From assembly GCA_910588965.1 (NCBI GenBank), contig CAJUSO010000008.1, positions 1-64,000 of the forward strand: a DNA stretch of 64,000 nt, written 5' to 3'. The stretch comes from an uncultured Lachnospiraceae bacterium (GTDB lineage Bacteria > Bacillota > Clostridia > Lachnospirales > Lachnospiraceae). The first letter of the stretch is position 1. Every line of letters begins with the position of its first letter. Below the pieces are notes generated by a model. That model saw only the letters and a list, made by a program, of their open reading frames with translations. It made no database searches and was not told the origin of the DNA. The position numbers and the translations under genes are program-made. This document shows, piece after piece, positions 6,667-15,340 of the stretch.

Positions 6667-8367
6667 ATGAACAGCAACCAATTCATATGGAGTGACCGTT
6701 TCAAAATCGGCGTGGATATCATTGACCGGGAACACCGGAAGCTTTTTAGCATTATGAATAAGCTTCTTGCATATAACGAAGAAGACGAGAAACAGAAATG
6801 GGCTTACCAGGAAGGCATTAAGTATTTCAAAGAACATGCCATGAAGCATTTTGCAGAAGAGGAAGTCTATATGGCTTCTATTGGTTATCTTGGATATGAA
6901 ACGCACCGGCGCATCCACGATAACTTCCGGAAAATAACGCTTCCAGAAGTTGAACGGGAGCTCCAGCAGTCAGACTATTCCCCTGATGCAATCCGGCATT
7001 TTTTGGGCGTTTGCGCCGGTTGGCTGATTGGGCATACCTTGACAGAGGACCGTGCGATTGCCGGCAAGGCTTCCAGTAAATGGGAGGGCATCCTGCCAGA
7101 AGACCAGCAGGCATCCATGAAAAAAATCATTATCCAGCTGCTGCAGGACATGTTCCACCTGAATGCCCGCGTGATAAGCGAGAATTATGGGGGAGAGGAA
7201 TTTGGCAAGGGGATTTATTACCGCCTGGTCTATGGAACCAAAAATAATGAACGGAGCGAGATTTACCTAGTCTTTGAAGAAAAGCTCCTGACTACCACCC
7301 TTAGCGAAGTTATGGGGATCCAGTCCAATAAGCTGGACGCCCTGATGATGAATGTCATGCGCTACACGGCGCAGCAGTTTGTGAAACGCATCCAGATGCA
7401 GTTCCCTTCCGCTGAAATGTCTGAGGTGAAAGAGGAAAACCTGCTGACATACACGCTCTTTGAAAAGGCATTTGACAGAAACAGCCCCCAGTGCAGCCTT
7501 CTGTTTGACACAGGGGAAGGGTATTTTGCATACTGCGTGATGGCGCCGCACCTTCTGAAAGAAACGGTAGGCCCCGTCATCCGGGAAGAAAATGCAATGT
7601 CGGAAATCAAGAAATACCTTGAGGAGCAAGTGGATAACAACAAGAAACGGATCCTCGTCGTAGATGATTCCATCGTAATGCAGAAAGCAATGAAAGACTT
7701 GCTAGACAAAGATTACCAGGTTGTCCTCGCCAATTCAGGCGCTGCTGCTATCCGCAGCATGACGTTAGACCAGCCGGACCTGGTTCTGCTGGATTATGAA
7801 ATGCCTGTCTGTGACGGGCGGCAGGTCCTGGAAATGATCCGCGCCGAAGAAGGGCTTGCAGATACACCCGTTGTTTTCCTGACCAGCAGGGTCGATAAGG
7901 AAAGCATCCAGAACGTTAAATCGCTAAAGCCTGCCGGTTACCTCCCAAAGAGCATGGATCCGGCAAAAATCAAGGAGAACATCGACAGCTTTTTCCGGAA
8001 AAAAAGCATCCTCATCGTGGATGATTCCATCGTGATGCAAAAGGCCATGAAAGACCTGTTGGAGAAAGATTACAGGATTGCATTAGCCAATTCCGGCGCC
8101 GCGGCCATCCGCAGCATGACATTAGACCGGCCCGACCTCGTATTGCTGGATTATGAGATGCCTGTCTGTGATGGGAGGCAGGTCCTGGAAATGATCCGCG
8201 CTGAAAAAGAGCTGGCCGATACGCCGGTTATTTTCCTAACCAGCAGGTATGATAAGGAAAGCGTACAAAATGTCCTCGCCCTGAAGCCTGCCGGCTATCT
8301 CCCAAAGAGCATGGCGCAAGAGGAAATCAAAAAGAACATTGACGGCTTTTTCAAAAACAACCGTTAA
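6667..8367 (+). CDS. Hemerythrin / CheX-like / tandem receiver protein
   Basis: A 566-aa cytosolic signalling protein. Domain 1 (about 1-135) is a bacteriohemerythrin with REHRKLF, HFAEEEVYM, HRRIHDNF and HTLTEDRAI ligand motifs. Domain 2 (about 140-320) resembles the CheX chemotaxis phosphatase fold; this assignment is weaker. Domains 3 and 4 (about 327-446 and 446-566) are two receiver domains with phospho-accepting Asp in LVLLDYEMP (about 375 and 494). They are nearly identical, also at the DNA level (357-bp period), pointing to a recent internal duplication. Both read GYLPKS where receivers usually have the conserved Lys followed by Pro. AAAAGGAGG precedes the ATG. It probably couples O2 or redox sensing to phosphorelay signalling. 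Confidence 0.85.
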   Translation: MNSNQFIWSDRFKIGVDIIDREHRKLFSIMNKLLAYNEEDEKQKWAYQEGIKYFKEHAMKHFAEEEVYMASIGYLGYETHRRIHDNFRKITLPEVERELQQSDYSPDAIRHFLGVCAGWLIGHTLTEDRAIAGKASSKWEGILPEDQQASMKKIIIQLLQDMFHLNARVISENYGGEEFGKGIYYRLVYGTKNNERSEIYLVFEEKLLTTTLSEVMGIQSNKLDALMMNVMRYTAQQFVKRIQMQFPSAEMSEVKEENLLTYTLFEKAFDRNSPQCSLLFDTGEGYFAYCVMAPHLLKETVGPVIREENAMSEIKKYLEEQVDNNKKRILVVDDSIVMQKAMKDLLDKDYQVVLANSGAAAIRSMTLDQPDLVLLDYEMPVCDGRQVLEMIRAEEGLADTPVVFLTSRVDKESIQNVKSLKPAGYLPKSMDPAKIKENIDSFFRKKSILIVDDSIVMQKAMKDLLEKDYRIALANSGAAAIRSMTLDRPDLVLLDYEMPVCDGRQVLEMIRAEKELADTPVIFLTSRYDKESVQNVLALKPAGYLPKSMAQEEIKKNIDGFFKNNR

Positions 8368-8380
8368 ATCTCCATAAGCT

Positions 8381-8425
8381 GGCAGGCGCACCGGGGAACC
8401 CTTTCCCTGATGCGCCTGCCTTTTT
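8381..8425 (+). terminator. Intrinsic terminator of the hemerythrin/REC gene
   Basis: GGCAGGCGCA (8381-8390) pairs with TGCGCCTGCC (8411-8420), followed by five T. Confidence 0.9.
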
Positions 8426-8426
8426 A

Positions 8427-8622
8427 CCTTATAGGAAAGGCCGTGCCGCCGTAAAGCATGAAAGTCCATGGCTTTCCTATAAGGATTAGGGCGCCAAAAG
8501 GCCTGGACTTCCCTTGCAGGCCTTTTGGCGCCCTAATCCTATCAGATAAAACCCTCCAGGGGATGCGCACCCGCACAAGAGGCAAAAGATTGCCCCGCAA
8601 CTGTGCCCGGTGCGCCAAAGCG
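8427..8622. repeat. Dispersed modular repeat, copy A (modules Y and X with an inserted palindrome)
   Basis: Module Y (8427-8484) is bounded by CCTTATAGGAAAG and CTTTCCTATAAGG. A perfect 23-bp stem follows (8483-8505 with 8517-8539, 11-nt loop). Module X (about 8545-8622) has nested stems: TGCGCACC with GGTGCGCC, GCACA with TGTGC, and TTGC with GCAA. Copies of X and/or Y recur at 28307-28484, 32754-32800 and 54711-54848. Confidence 0.85.
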
Positions 8623-8630
8623 CACAATCC

Positions 8631-10748
8631 CTAACCCAAAGCCGCTCCGTTCCCGATGTTCTTTAGGATTACTGCCGTGTTTGGCGGGAGGTTGATTTTC
8701 AGGCGGCCGTCATGGACTTCATAAACCTCCCGTTCCAGGGTGTAATTCTCTGGCCTGGTCATAATCAGCCGCTCCAGCCTGGTCTCCCGTTCCAGCTCTG
8801 CCGGCCAGACCCTCCATTCCATAAACCGTTCCACATAGTCATTGTTGATTACCACGATAAACTGCTGCTGGCGGCTGAACCGGCCGTAGCACATTACCTG
8901 GTGCCCGCCTCCCAGGAACTTCAGGGATCCTGTACGCAGGGCTTCATTCTCCCGGTGGATCCGGATGATATCCCGGTGGAATGCCAGCAGTTCCTGGTCT
9001 TCCCGCCCCCAGGGGTAAGTCCTGCGGTTGTCCGGGTCTGTAAAGCCCACTACGCCGGCCTCATCCCCATAATAAATCGTAGGGGCCCCCGGCCATGTCA
9101 TCTGTACCACCACGGCTTCCTTCATGACCCCTTTGTTGACGTCCTGCCCTGCCGCCGCGCTCCCGAGGTTGTTCACCCTGCCTACCTTATGGTTGGTACG
9201 GGTCAGGAAACGGGAATGGTCATGGTTGGACAGCTCATTCATGGCACACTGCAGGGAGGGGGTCATAAACCGGGTCATATAATAGTTCATGGCGCCTTCG
9301 AAATTATGGAAATTCCCCAGCATATCCTCCCGGTAGCCATCGCTGTGCTTCTCCATGCCTGTCAGGAACCAGGTCAGAGGCTCCATAAAGGCATCGTAAT
9401 TCATTACCGTATCCCACTGGTCCCCCCGCAGCCATTCCACCGGATCCCCATAATGCTCCGCCAAAACAATAGCCTCTGGGTTGGCTCCTTTCACTGCCTG
9501 CCGGAAATCACGCCAGAACTGATGGTTGAATTCTACGGAATGGCCTAAATCCGCCGCCACGTCCAGACGCCAGCCATCTGCATAAAAAGGCGCGGAAACC
9601 CATTTCCTGCCGATATCCAGGATATAATCATATAATTCCTGGGAACCCTCATAATTCAGCTTAGGCAGGGTATCATGCCCCCACCACCCGTCATAGGTGC
9701 TGTTATAGGGCCAGCGGTTCTCATCATGGAACTGGAAAAAGTTCCGGTAAGGGCTGTCCTCTGAAATATATGCCCCCGTGGCATATCCCAGCTCCTTCTC
9801 ATAAATCAGCTCACGGTCCAGCCATTTATTGAAGGAACCGCAATGGTTAAATACGCCGTCCAGGATGACCCGCATCCCCCGTTTATGGGCCTCTGCAATC
9901 AGCGTGGCAAACAGCTCATTACTGGCCTCCAGGTTCCTGCGGTCGGACACGCGCTTGATGTATTTCGTTGCCCTGGTATTATCCGTATCCCCAGGGTTCA
10001 GCAGTTCTCCCCCATCTTCAACGATTTTCCCATAATGGGGGTCGATATAGTCATAATCCTGGATATCGTATTTGTGGTTGGACGGCGACACAAATAATGG
10101 GTTGAAATACAAGACCTCAACCCCCAAATCCTGGAGGTAGTCTAATTTCTGGAGGACGCCAGTAAGATCCCCGCCGTAAAATTCCCCTACGCCAAAATCG
10201 GCCGGGCATTTATCCCAATCCTCCACGTGCTGGCTATATACCTTAATATAGTAATACTCATTGGTCTCCACATTATTAGAGGGATCCCCAGAACAGAAAC
10301 GGTCCACCAAAATCTGGTACATCACAGCCCCCTTCGCCCAATCCGGCGTAGAGAACCCTGGGACAATCATAAAATCATACTCCGGCCGCACCTGGGAACT
10401 GACCCCCATACGGTCATAGCAGCAGTGGAGCATGCCTGCAGCCAGCTCAAAATGGTAACGGTAAGGCTCCGTCCCCAGCTGCACCTTTATCCTGTAATAG
10501 TCAAACTCCCCCTGGCTCTCCTGCTTCTTCATGGGAACCTTCCCATCGCCGCTGCACAGCCACACAATATCCACATTATTCCTGGAAGAACGGAACGTAA
10601 GCTCTACCTCTTCATTCTCCCTGGGCTCTGGCGGATTCCTGTAGTCTTTCGTCCCATCTGAAAACAGGGCATGCTTGCGAAGCAATGGGCGCATCTGCAT
10701 CATATATTGTTGTTTTTGATTTAATTCATAAATAGAATATTCACTCAT
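8631..10748 (-). CDS. GH13 alpha-glucan hydrolase (neopullulanase/cyclomaltodextrinase type)
   Basis: A 705-aa cytosolic enzyme (no signal peptide), probably hydrolysing maltodextrins or pullulan-type oligosaccharides. An N-terminal beta-rich domain resembles CBM34/N-domain modules. The (beta/alpha)8 barrel shows the GH13 regions in order: DGVFNHCG, GWRLDVAADL with the nucleophile Asp, VLAEHYGD with the acid/base Glu, and LSNHDHSRF with the transition-state Asp. A C-terminal beta domain ends with NLPPNTAVIL. I chose ATG 10748 because GGAGGAGG lies just upstream; a frame open to 10874 has no signal and adds an unlikely leader. It stands alone on the minus strand. Exact substrate specificity cannot be read from sequence. 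Confidence 0.9.
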   Translation of the reverse strand: MSEYSIYELNQKQQYMMQMRPLLRKHALFSDGTKDYRNPPEPRENEEVELTFRSSRNNVDIVWLCSGDGKVPMKKQESQGEFDYYRIKVQLGTEPYRYHFELAAGMLHCCYDRMGVSSQVRPEYDFMIVPGFSTPDWAKGAVMYQILVDRFCSGDPSNNVETNEYYYIKVYSQHVEDWDKCPADFGVGEFYGGDLTGVLQKLDYLQDLGVEVLYFNPLFVSPSNHKYDIQDYDYIDPHYGKIVEDGGELLNPGDTDNTRATKYIKRVSDRRNLEASNELFATLIAEAHKRGMRVILDGVFNHCGSFNKWLDRELIYEKELGYATGAYISEDSPYRNFFQFHDENRWPYNSTYDGWWGHDTLPKLNYEGSQELYDYILDIGRKWVSAPFYADGWRLDVAADLGHSVEFNHQFWRDFRQAVKGANPEAIVLAEHYGDPVEWLRGDQWDTVMNYDAFMEPLTWFLTGMEKHSDGYREDMLGNFHNFEGAMNYYMTRFMTPSLQCAMNELSNHDHSRFLTRTNHKVGRVNNLGSAAAGQDVNKGVMKEAVVVQMTWPGAPTIYYGDEAGVVGFTDPDNRRTYPWGREDQELLAFHRDIIRIHRENEALRTGSLKFLGGGHQVMCYGRFSRQQQFIVVINNDYVERFMEWRVWPAELERETRLERLIMTRPENYTLEREVYEVHDGRLKINLPPNTAVILKNIGNGAALG

Positions 10749-11132
10749 GGCCTCCTCCAATCTGCGCGCTTTGACGGGGCGTGATGGAACCCCCCCACAC
10801 TTACCCAATTTTCCAAATTTTTCAAGAAATCTATGGCCTACTACTATTTTATCGGATTCTTCCGCATTAATCAATATCTCTGGTAAAATTCAGCAGCTAC
10901 ATGGATGGAAAAAAAACAGGCAGCTACTAAGAGCTGCCTTTTAGGAGAAGGTATTTTTACTATGGGGTATAGCAAAAACTATATAATGTATTGGGGGTTT
11001 TTACGAGTATTATAGTACCACAGAATCGGAAATAAGTGTGCACAAACTTCACAAAAATTCATGGTCAGTTTTGTGTGTTTTGCACAGTGCATGTTTCACT
11101 GCCTCCCGCAAAACCACGGAATCCTGCACAAA
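10749..11132. other. Intergenic region between ftsH and the GH13 gene
   Basis: Holds the ftsH terminator at 10909-10938 and an AT-rich stretch with a TATAAT on the minus strand (about 11009-11014) that could be the GH13 promoter, although no good -35 is at proper spacing. No gene is seen. Confidence 0.4.
10909..10938 (-). terminator. Intrinsic terminator after ftsH
   Basis: On the minus strand GGCAGCT, a 6-nt loop and AGCTGCC are followed by TGTTTTTTTT. It also ends in TTTT on the plus strand. Confidence 0.8.
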
Positions 11133-12974
11133 TCACCCCTCAAACAGCGCTTCGAACTCATCCCGGCTGATTTTTTCCTTTTCCAGCAGAAGCTCTGCGC
11201 ACTTGTGCAGGATGCCTTCGTGCTCTAACAGAATACTCCTGGATTTCTTATAACACTCATCAATGATACGTTTGATTTCCTGGTCAATGATTCCCGCAAT
11301 ATTCTCTCCATAAGCCCTTGTGTGCGCCAAATCCCTTCCTATAAACACTTCATCGTCATCATTTGCATAATTAATCAGCCCCACATGCTCTGACATCCCA
11401 TATTTCGTCACCATCGCCTTTGCCACGCCGGTGGCCTGCTTGATATCCTGGGAAGCGCCGGTCGTAATGTCGTCAAAAATCATTTCTTCCGCCACGCGCC
11501 CGCCTAAATCCACAATAATTTCCTGCAGCATCCTGCCCTTGGTATTGAACATTTCCTCACGCTCCGGCAACGGCATGGTATAGCCTGCCGCCCCTACGCC
11601 AGTAGGGATGATGGATACGGAATACACCGGCCCCACATCCGGCAGCACATGGAACAGGATGGCATGGCCTGCCTCATGGTAAGCCGTAATCCGCTTCTCC
11701 TTGTCCGTGATGATGCGGCTCTTCTTCTCGGAACCAATGCCTACCTTCACAAAGGACTTGCGGATATCGTTCTGTACAATATAGGCGCGGTCTTCCCTGG
11801 CAGCAAAAATAGCCGCCTCATTCAAAAGGTTCTCTAAATCCGCCCCGGTAAAACCTGCCGTAGTCTGGGCAATCTGCTTAAGGTCCACATCATCCCCCAA
11901 CGGCTTATTGCCTGCGTGTACTTTAAGGATTTCCTCCCTGCCGCCCACGTCCGGCCTTCCTACATAGACCTTCCGGTCAAACCGGCCGGGGCGCATAATG
12001 GCAGGGTCTAGGATATCCACCCGGTTTGTGGCTGCCATGACGATAATCCCTTCATTTACCCCAAAGCCATCCATTTCTACCAACAGCTGGTTCAAGGTCT
12101 GCTCACGCTCATCGTGGCCACCGCCCATGCCGGTCCCGCGCCGCCTTGCCACCGCGTCAATCTCATCAATGAACACAATGCACGGGGCGTTTTTCTTAGC
12201 ATCCTCAAACAGGTCGCGGACACGGGACGCACCCACGCCTACGAACATTTCCACAAAATCGGAGCCCGATATGCTAAAGAAAGGCACGCCTGCCTCCCCT
12301 GCCACAGCCTTGGCCAACAGTGTCTTGCCCGTCCCCGGGGGGCCCACAAGCAGCACGCCCTTGGGAATCCTGGCTCCCAGCTTCGTGTATTTCCTGGGCG
12401 CCCGCAGGAAGTCCACCAACTCCTCTAATTCCTCTTTTTCTTCCTTTAGGCCCGCAACCTTGGAAAAAGTCACGCTTTTATTCTCATCTGTGGTCATCTT
12501 CGCGCGGCTCTTCCCAAAATTCATCATCCTGCTGCCGCCGCTTGAGGTAGTCGCCGCATGGTTCGTCATCATAATATAGAAAACGAACAGCACTGCAAAC
12601 AGTACCAATGTGGGAAGCAGGGAAATCAGCCAGTTCTCCTCCGGCATCTCCCGCACCACATAATTCTCAAAACCATACTCCTTCATCGTCGCCTGCAGGG
12701 CATTGATATCCGACACGTACAGCACTTTCATGCTGCTCCCGCCACCCTCTTGCTCCCGGACGACCTCTGCCTGGCCGCTGGGTACTTCCCGGTTCTGGGA
12801 AATGGAAACAGATGCCACGTTCCCACGTTCCAAATCAAACTCAAACTGTGCATAGGTGTAGGTTGAGCCCTGCCCAAATCCAGAAGCACTGTCCCGAAGC
12901 ATCCAGAGCAGCGCTAAAATCATAATCACTGCAATATACAGCCCGAATGCCCGGTAACGTTTCTGTGTATTCAT
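11133..12974 (-). CDS. ftsH: ATP-dependent zinc metalloprotease FtsH
   Basis: Membrane-bound AAA+ protease, 613 aa, that removes misfolded membrane proteins and regulators. Two N-terminal membrane segments (about 12-30 and 105-125) flank an extracytoplasmic domain. Then come Walker A GPPGTGKT, Walker B IVFIDEID, the second region of homology (RPGRFDRKV), the zinc motif HEAGH, and the C-terminal peptidase helices. ATG 12974 has TAGGAGG at 9-nt spacing; the longer frame to 13055 would run into hpt. It is the last gene of the tilS-hpt-ftsH run, 13 bp after hpt, an order conserved in Firmicutes. Confidence 0.97.
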   Translation of the reverse strand: MNTQKRYRAFGLYIAVIMILALLWMLRDSASGFGQGSTYTYAQFEFDLERGNVASVSISQNREVPSGQAEVVREQEGGGSSMKVLYVSDINALQATMKEYGFENYVVREMPEENWLISLLPTLVLFAVLFVFYIMMTNHAATTSSGGSRMMNFGKSRAKMTTDENKSVTFSKVAGLKEEKEELEELVDFLRAPRKYTKLGARIPKGVLLVGPPGTGKTLLAKAVAGEAGVPFFSISGSDFVEMFVGVGASRVRDLFEDAKKNAPCIVFIDEIDAVARRRGTGMGGGHDEREQTLNQLLVEMDGFGVNEGIIVMAATNRVDILDPAIMRPGRFDRKVYVGRPDVGGREEILKVHAGNKPLGDDVDLKQIAQTTAGFTGADLENLLNEAAIFAAREDRAYIVQNDIRKSFVKVGIGSEKKSRIITDKEKRITAYHEAGHAILFHVLPDVGPVYSVSIIPTGVGAAGYTMPLPEREEMFNTKGRMLQEIIVDLGGRVAEEMIFDDITTGASQDIKQATGVAKAMVTKYGMSEHVGLINYANDDDEVFIGRDLAHTRAYGENIAGIIDQEIKRIIDECYKKSRSILLEHEGILHKCAELLLEKEKISRDEFEALFEG

Positions 12975-12987
12975 GTTTTTATGCCTC

Positions 12988-13515
12988 CTAACTATCCAAT
13001 TCCACGACTCCCACATAGGGGAGGTTCCTATAACGCTGCATATAATCGAGCCCATAGCCTACCACAAAACGATCCGGTATCTCAAACCCGGTATAGTCCA
13101 CATGCACCTCCGTCACGCGGCGCTCTGGCTTATCCAGCAGCGTGCATAACCTCAGGCTCCTCGGATTCCTCCGCCTTAAATTTTCCAGCAGGTAACTCAA
13201 TGTCCTGCCAGAGTCCACAATGTCCTCAACCACCAGCACATGCTTCCCTTCAATCGCCTCGTCCAGATCCTTGATAACTTTTACCACGCCGCTGGACTTG
13301 GTATCATTCCCATAACTGGCCACTGACATAAAATCAATGGACACCGGCACCGTAATCCTCTTGGCCAGCTCACAGGTAAAAAATACCCCTCCTTTGAGTA
13401 CGCTGATTAAATGCAGCTTTTCTCCCTGGTAATAGCTGCTGATTTCCCTGCCCATTTCACAAATCCGTTTCTCTACCTCTTCTTCTGAAATTAATACATG
13501 AACCTTTTCACTCAT
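12988..13515 (-). CDS. hpt: Hypoxanthine phosphoribosyltransferase
   Basis: Salvages hypoxanthine (and guanine) to IMP/GMP using PRPP. Length 175 aa. The PRPP-binding motif is VLVVEDIVDSGRTL, and the flexible-loop segment is DFMSVASYGNDTKSSG. The C-terminal part holds the purine-contacting FVVGYGLDY. ATG 13515 is preceded by GGGAGGAAA. It lies between tilS (27 bp) and ftsH (13 bp), the usual operon position. Confidence 0.95.
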   Translation of the reverse strand: MSEKVHVLISEEEVEKRICEMGREISSYYQGEKLHLISVLKGGVFFTCELAKRITVPVSIDFMSVASYGNDTKSSGVVKVIKDLDEAIEGKHVLVVEDIVDSGRTLSYLLENLRRRNPRSLRLCTLLDKPERRVTEVHVDYTGFEIPDRFVVGYGLDYMQRYRNLPYVGVVELDS

Positions 13516-13542
13516 GGATATTTCCTCCCTCATGGCTGTACC

Positions 13543-14970
13543 TTAATAATGCTGCACTTGTATTTCAAGGACTCGTTTGGTATGCTCTGTAACTTTTACA
13601 TCTTCGCTGATGCGCCAGCCAATTGCCCATAGGATGTGCACGTCATCCGCCAGCAGCAAAATGCTGTCCCGCTCCTGCCTCGGTATTTTCTCATCTATCA
13701 GGTAATTCTTCAGCTTTTTTTTCTTCCCATCTGCACTGATAATGAAAAAATCCTTTGCCTGCCGTGTCCGCAATCGCATGATTCCTTTTATTTTATCATA
13801 ATCTAACCATTTCGTATACATTTTTTTTGGAATTTCTCCAAATTTAGGCATTTTTTCTATTATTTTCGTACAAATCCGATAGCCAAAGCAGGGAATTTCC
13901 AGCATCCCCTCTGGCGGGAGCACCCATCCCCCGTTCCCAAAGGCTCCTTCCTGCTTCCCTGGTCCTTCTTGGGAAGGAATGCCTTGGCGCTGCCTTTTCT
14001 CCAACCGGATCCCCCCATACGTACGTTCCGCCTGTATGCCGTAGGGAAGGCTCAGCTTCCTGCCCACCTGTTTCTCCAGCAGGCCAGACAATTGCTTCAC
14101 ATGGATTTCCGCAATGTCACGGCTGCTTCCTGATACCTTTGACACTGCCTTATGCAGCAGCGATGTGCGCAGGAATGCCTTTTCCTCCAAAACCTCCTGG
14201 GAAATGAAAACCCCCTGCCCCTGCTCCCTCACATATTTCCCCTCTGATCCCTGCACAAGCCCCTCCAAAAGCTCCAGGGCTTCCGCCACCGCAAAAGCTG
14301 CCTGCCCCATATGCTCCACCGCCTGGCTATTCACCTCCTCTAAAGCCGGAAGTACTTGGTGGCGGATTCTGTTCCTGGCATACTCCACTTCCTCATTCGT
14401 CTTGTCGTGGCAGTACCCCTGGCCCATCTCCCTCAGGTAGGCTTCAATTTCCTTCCGCCCCACGCATAAAAGGGGCCGGATGACCTCCCCGCGCACCGGG
14501 GAAATCCCCTTAAGCCCCCGCAGCCCGCTCCCCCTGGCCAGATGGAACAGCATCGTCTCTGCACAGTCATTCCTATTATGGGCCACTGCAATCTTATTTG
14601 CGCCAAATCCTGCCGCTGCCTGGCCGAAAAAGCCATACCGAAGCTGCCTGGCCCCTTCTTCCAGGGTCATCTTATGTGCCTTGGCATATTCTGCTGCCTG
14701 GCAATGGTAAATCCTGGCCGGAATCCCCCTGTCCCTGCAAAAGCTTTCCACAAATGCGGCATCCTGCCAGCTTTCCTCCCCCCGTATCCCATGCTCCACA
14801 TGCACCACAGAAAGGCGATACCCTTTCTCCTGCCGCGCAGCAAGCAGCACCATGAGCATGCAGAGGGAGTCCGCCCCGCCGGAAACGGCTGCCAAAATAT
14901 GGTCCCCCTCTTCTACCATATGATATTCTTCCATAAAAGATATTATTTTTCCCTGTAATGTTTTCTCCAT
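13543..14970 (-). CDS. tilS: tRNA(Ile)-lysidine synthase
   Basis: Modifies C34 of tRNA-Ile (CAU) to lysidine with ATP and lysine. The N-type ATP pyrophosphatase P-loop is AAVSGGADSLCML, with HVEHGIRGEES and the NRNDCAETMLFHLARGSG loop following. A TilS C-terminal domain ends the protein. About 475 aa from ATG 14970. The start is uncertain: ATG 14979 is possible, and the strongest upstream signal, AAAGGAGGAGG (about 15003-15013), is 20-30 nt too far unless a rare start codon such as CTG in that frame is used. The gene follows spoIIE, with imperfect tandem repeats between them. Confidence 0.92.
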   Translation of the reverse strand: MEKTLQGKIISFMEEYHMVEEGDHILAAVSGGADSLCMLMVLLAARQEKGYRLSVVHVEHGIRGEESWQDAAFVESFCRDRGIPARIYHCQAAEYAKAHKMTLEEGARQLRYGFFGQAAAGFGANKIAVAHNRNDCAETMLFHLARGSGLRGLKGISPVRGEVIRPLLCVGRKEIEAYLREMGQGYCHDKTNEEVEYARNRIRHQVLPALEEVNSQAVEHMGQAAFAVAEALELLEGLVQGSEGKYVREQGQGVFISQEVLEEKAFLRTSLLHKAVSKVSGSSRDIAEIHVKQLSGLLEKQVGRKLSLPYGIQAERTYGGIRLEKRQRQGIPSQEGPGKQEGAFGNGGWVLPPEGMLEIPCFGYRICTKIIEKMPKFGEIPKKMYTKWLDYDKIKGIMRLRTRQAKDFFIISADGKKKKLKNYLIDEKIPRQERDSILLLADDVHILWAIGWRISEDVKVTEHTKRVLEIQVQHY

Positions 14971-15027
14971 AAATATCATTCGCCAGCTTTCCAGAACAGC
15001 GGCCTCCTCCTTTGATTCCCTATGCTG

Positions 15028-15300
15028 CCTTCCTTGGCTTATAGATGCCTCCTTGGGCACCCGTTTCTTCCTTCCTTGGCTTATGGCCTTCTTCTTAACC
15101 TCCTTTGCGCCCTTCCAAAACGGGCCCTATACCCTTCTATATTTTATAACCTACGCTACCTTCCTTGGCTTACGGCCTTCTTCTTCGGCCTCCTTTGCGC
15201 CCTTCCAAAACGGGCCGTTCGTTTACCCTTTTATATTTTATAGCATTTACTGCCTTCCTTGGCTTATGGCTGCCTCTTTTGATTCCTTCCACTGCTGCCT
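15028..15300. repeat. Imperfect tandem repeats between spoIIE and tilS
   Basis: The motif CCTTCCTTGGCTTA recurs at 15028, 15070, 15159 and 15253. Two longer units of about 90 bp share CTCCTTTGCGCCCTTCC, AAAACGGGCC and TATATTTTATA. Read on the minus strand, each long unit carries GCAAAGGAGG. Confidence 0.85.
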
Positions 15301-15340
15301 TCCCGATATGGCAGGCCTTTGCCATATCTGCGGGGATTGG

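Noticed and set aside
8545..8622. Cobalamin riboswitch resemblance (GCCCCGCAACTGTG)
   Set aside because: Other copies of the module change this stretch (TTGCTTTGCAATTG, TTGCTCCGCAGTTG) while keeping pairing, and the remaining riboswitch core is missing.
12975..13055. Longer N-terminus for ftsH
   Set aside because: It would overlap hpt and lies upstream of a strong AGGAGG site that points to ATG 12974.
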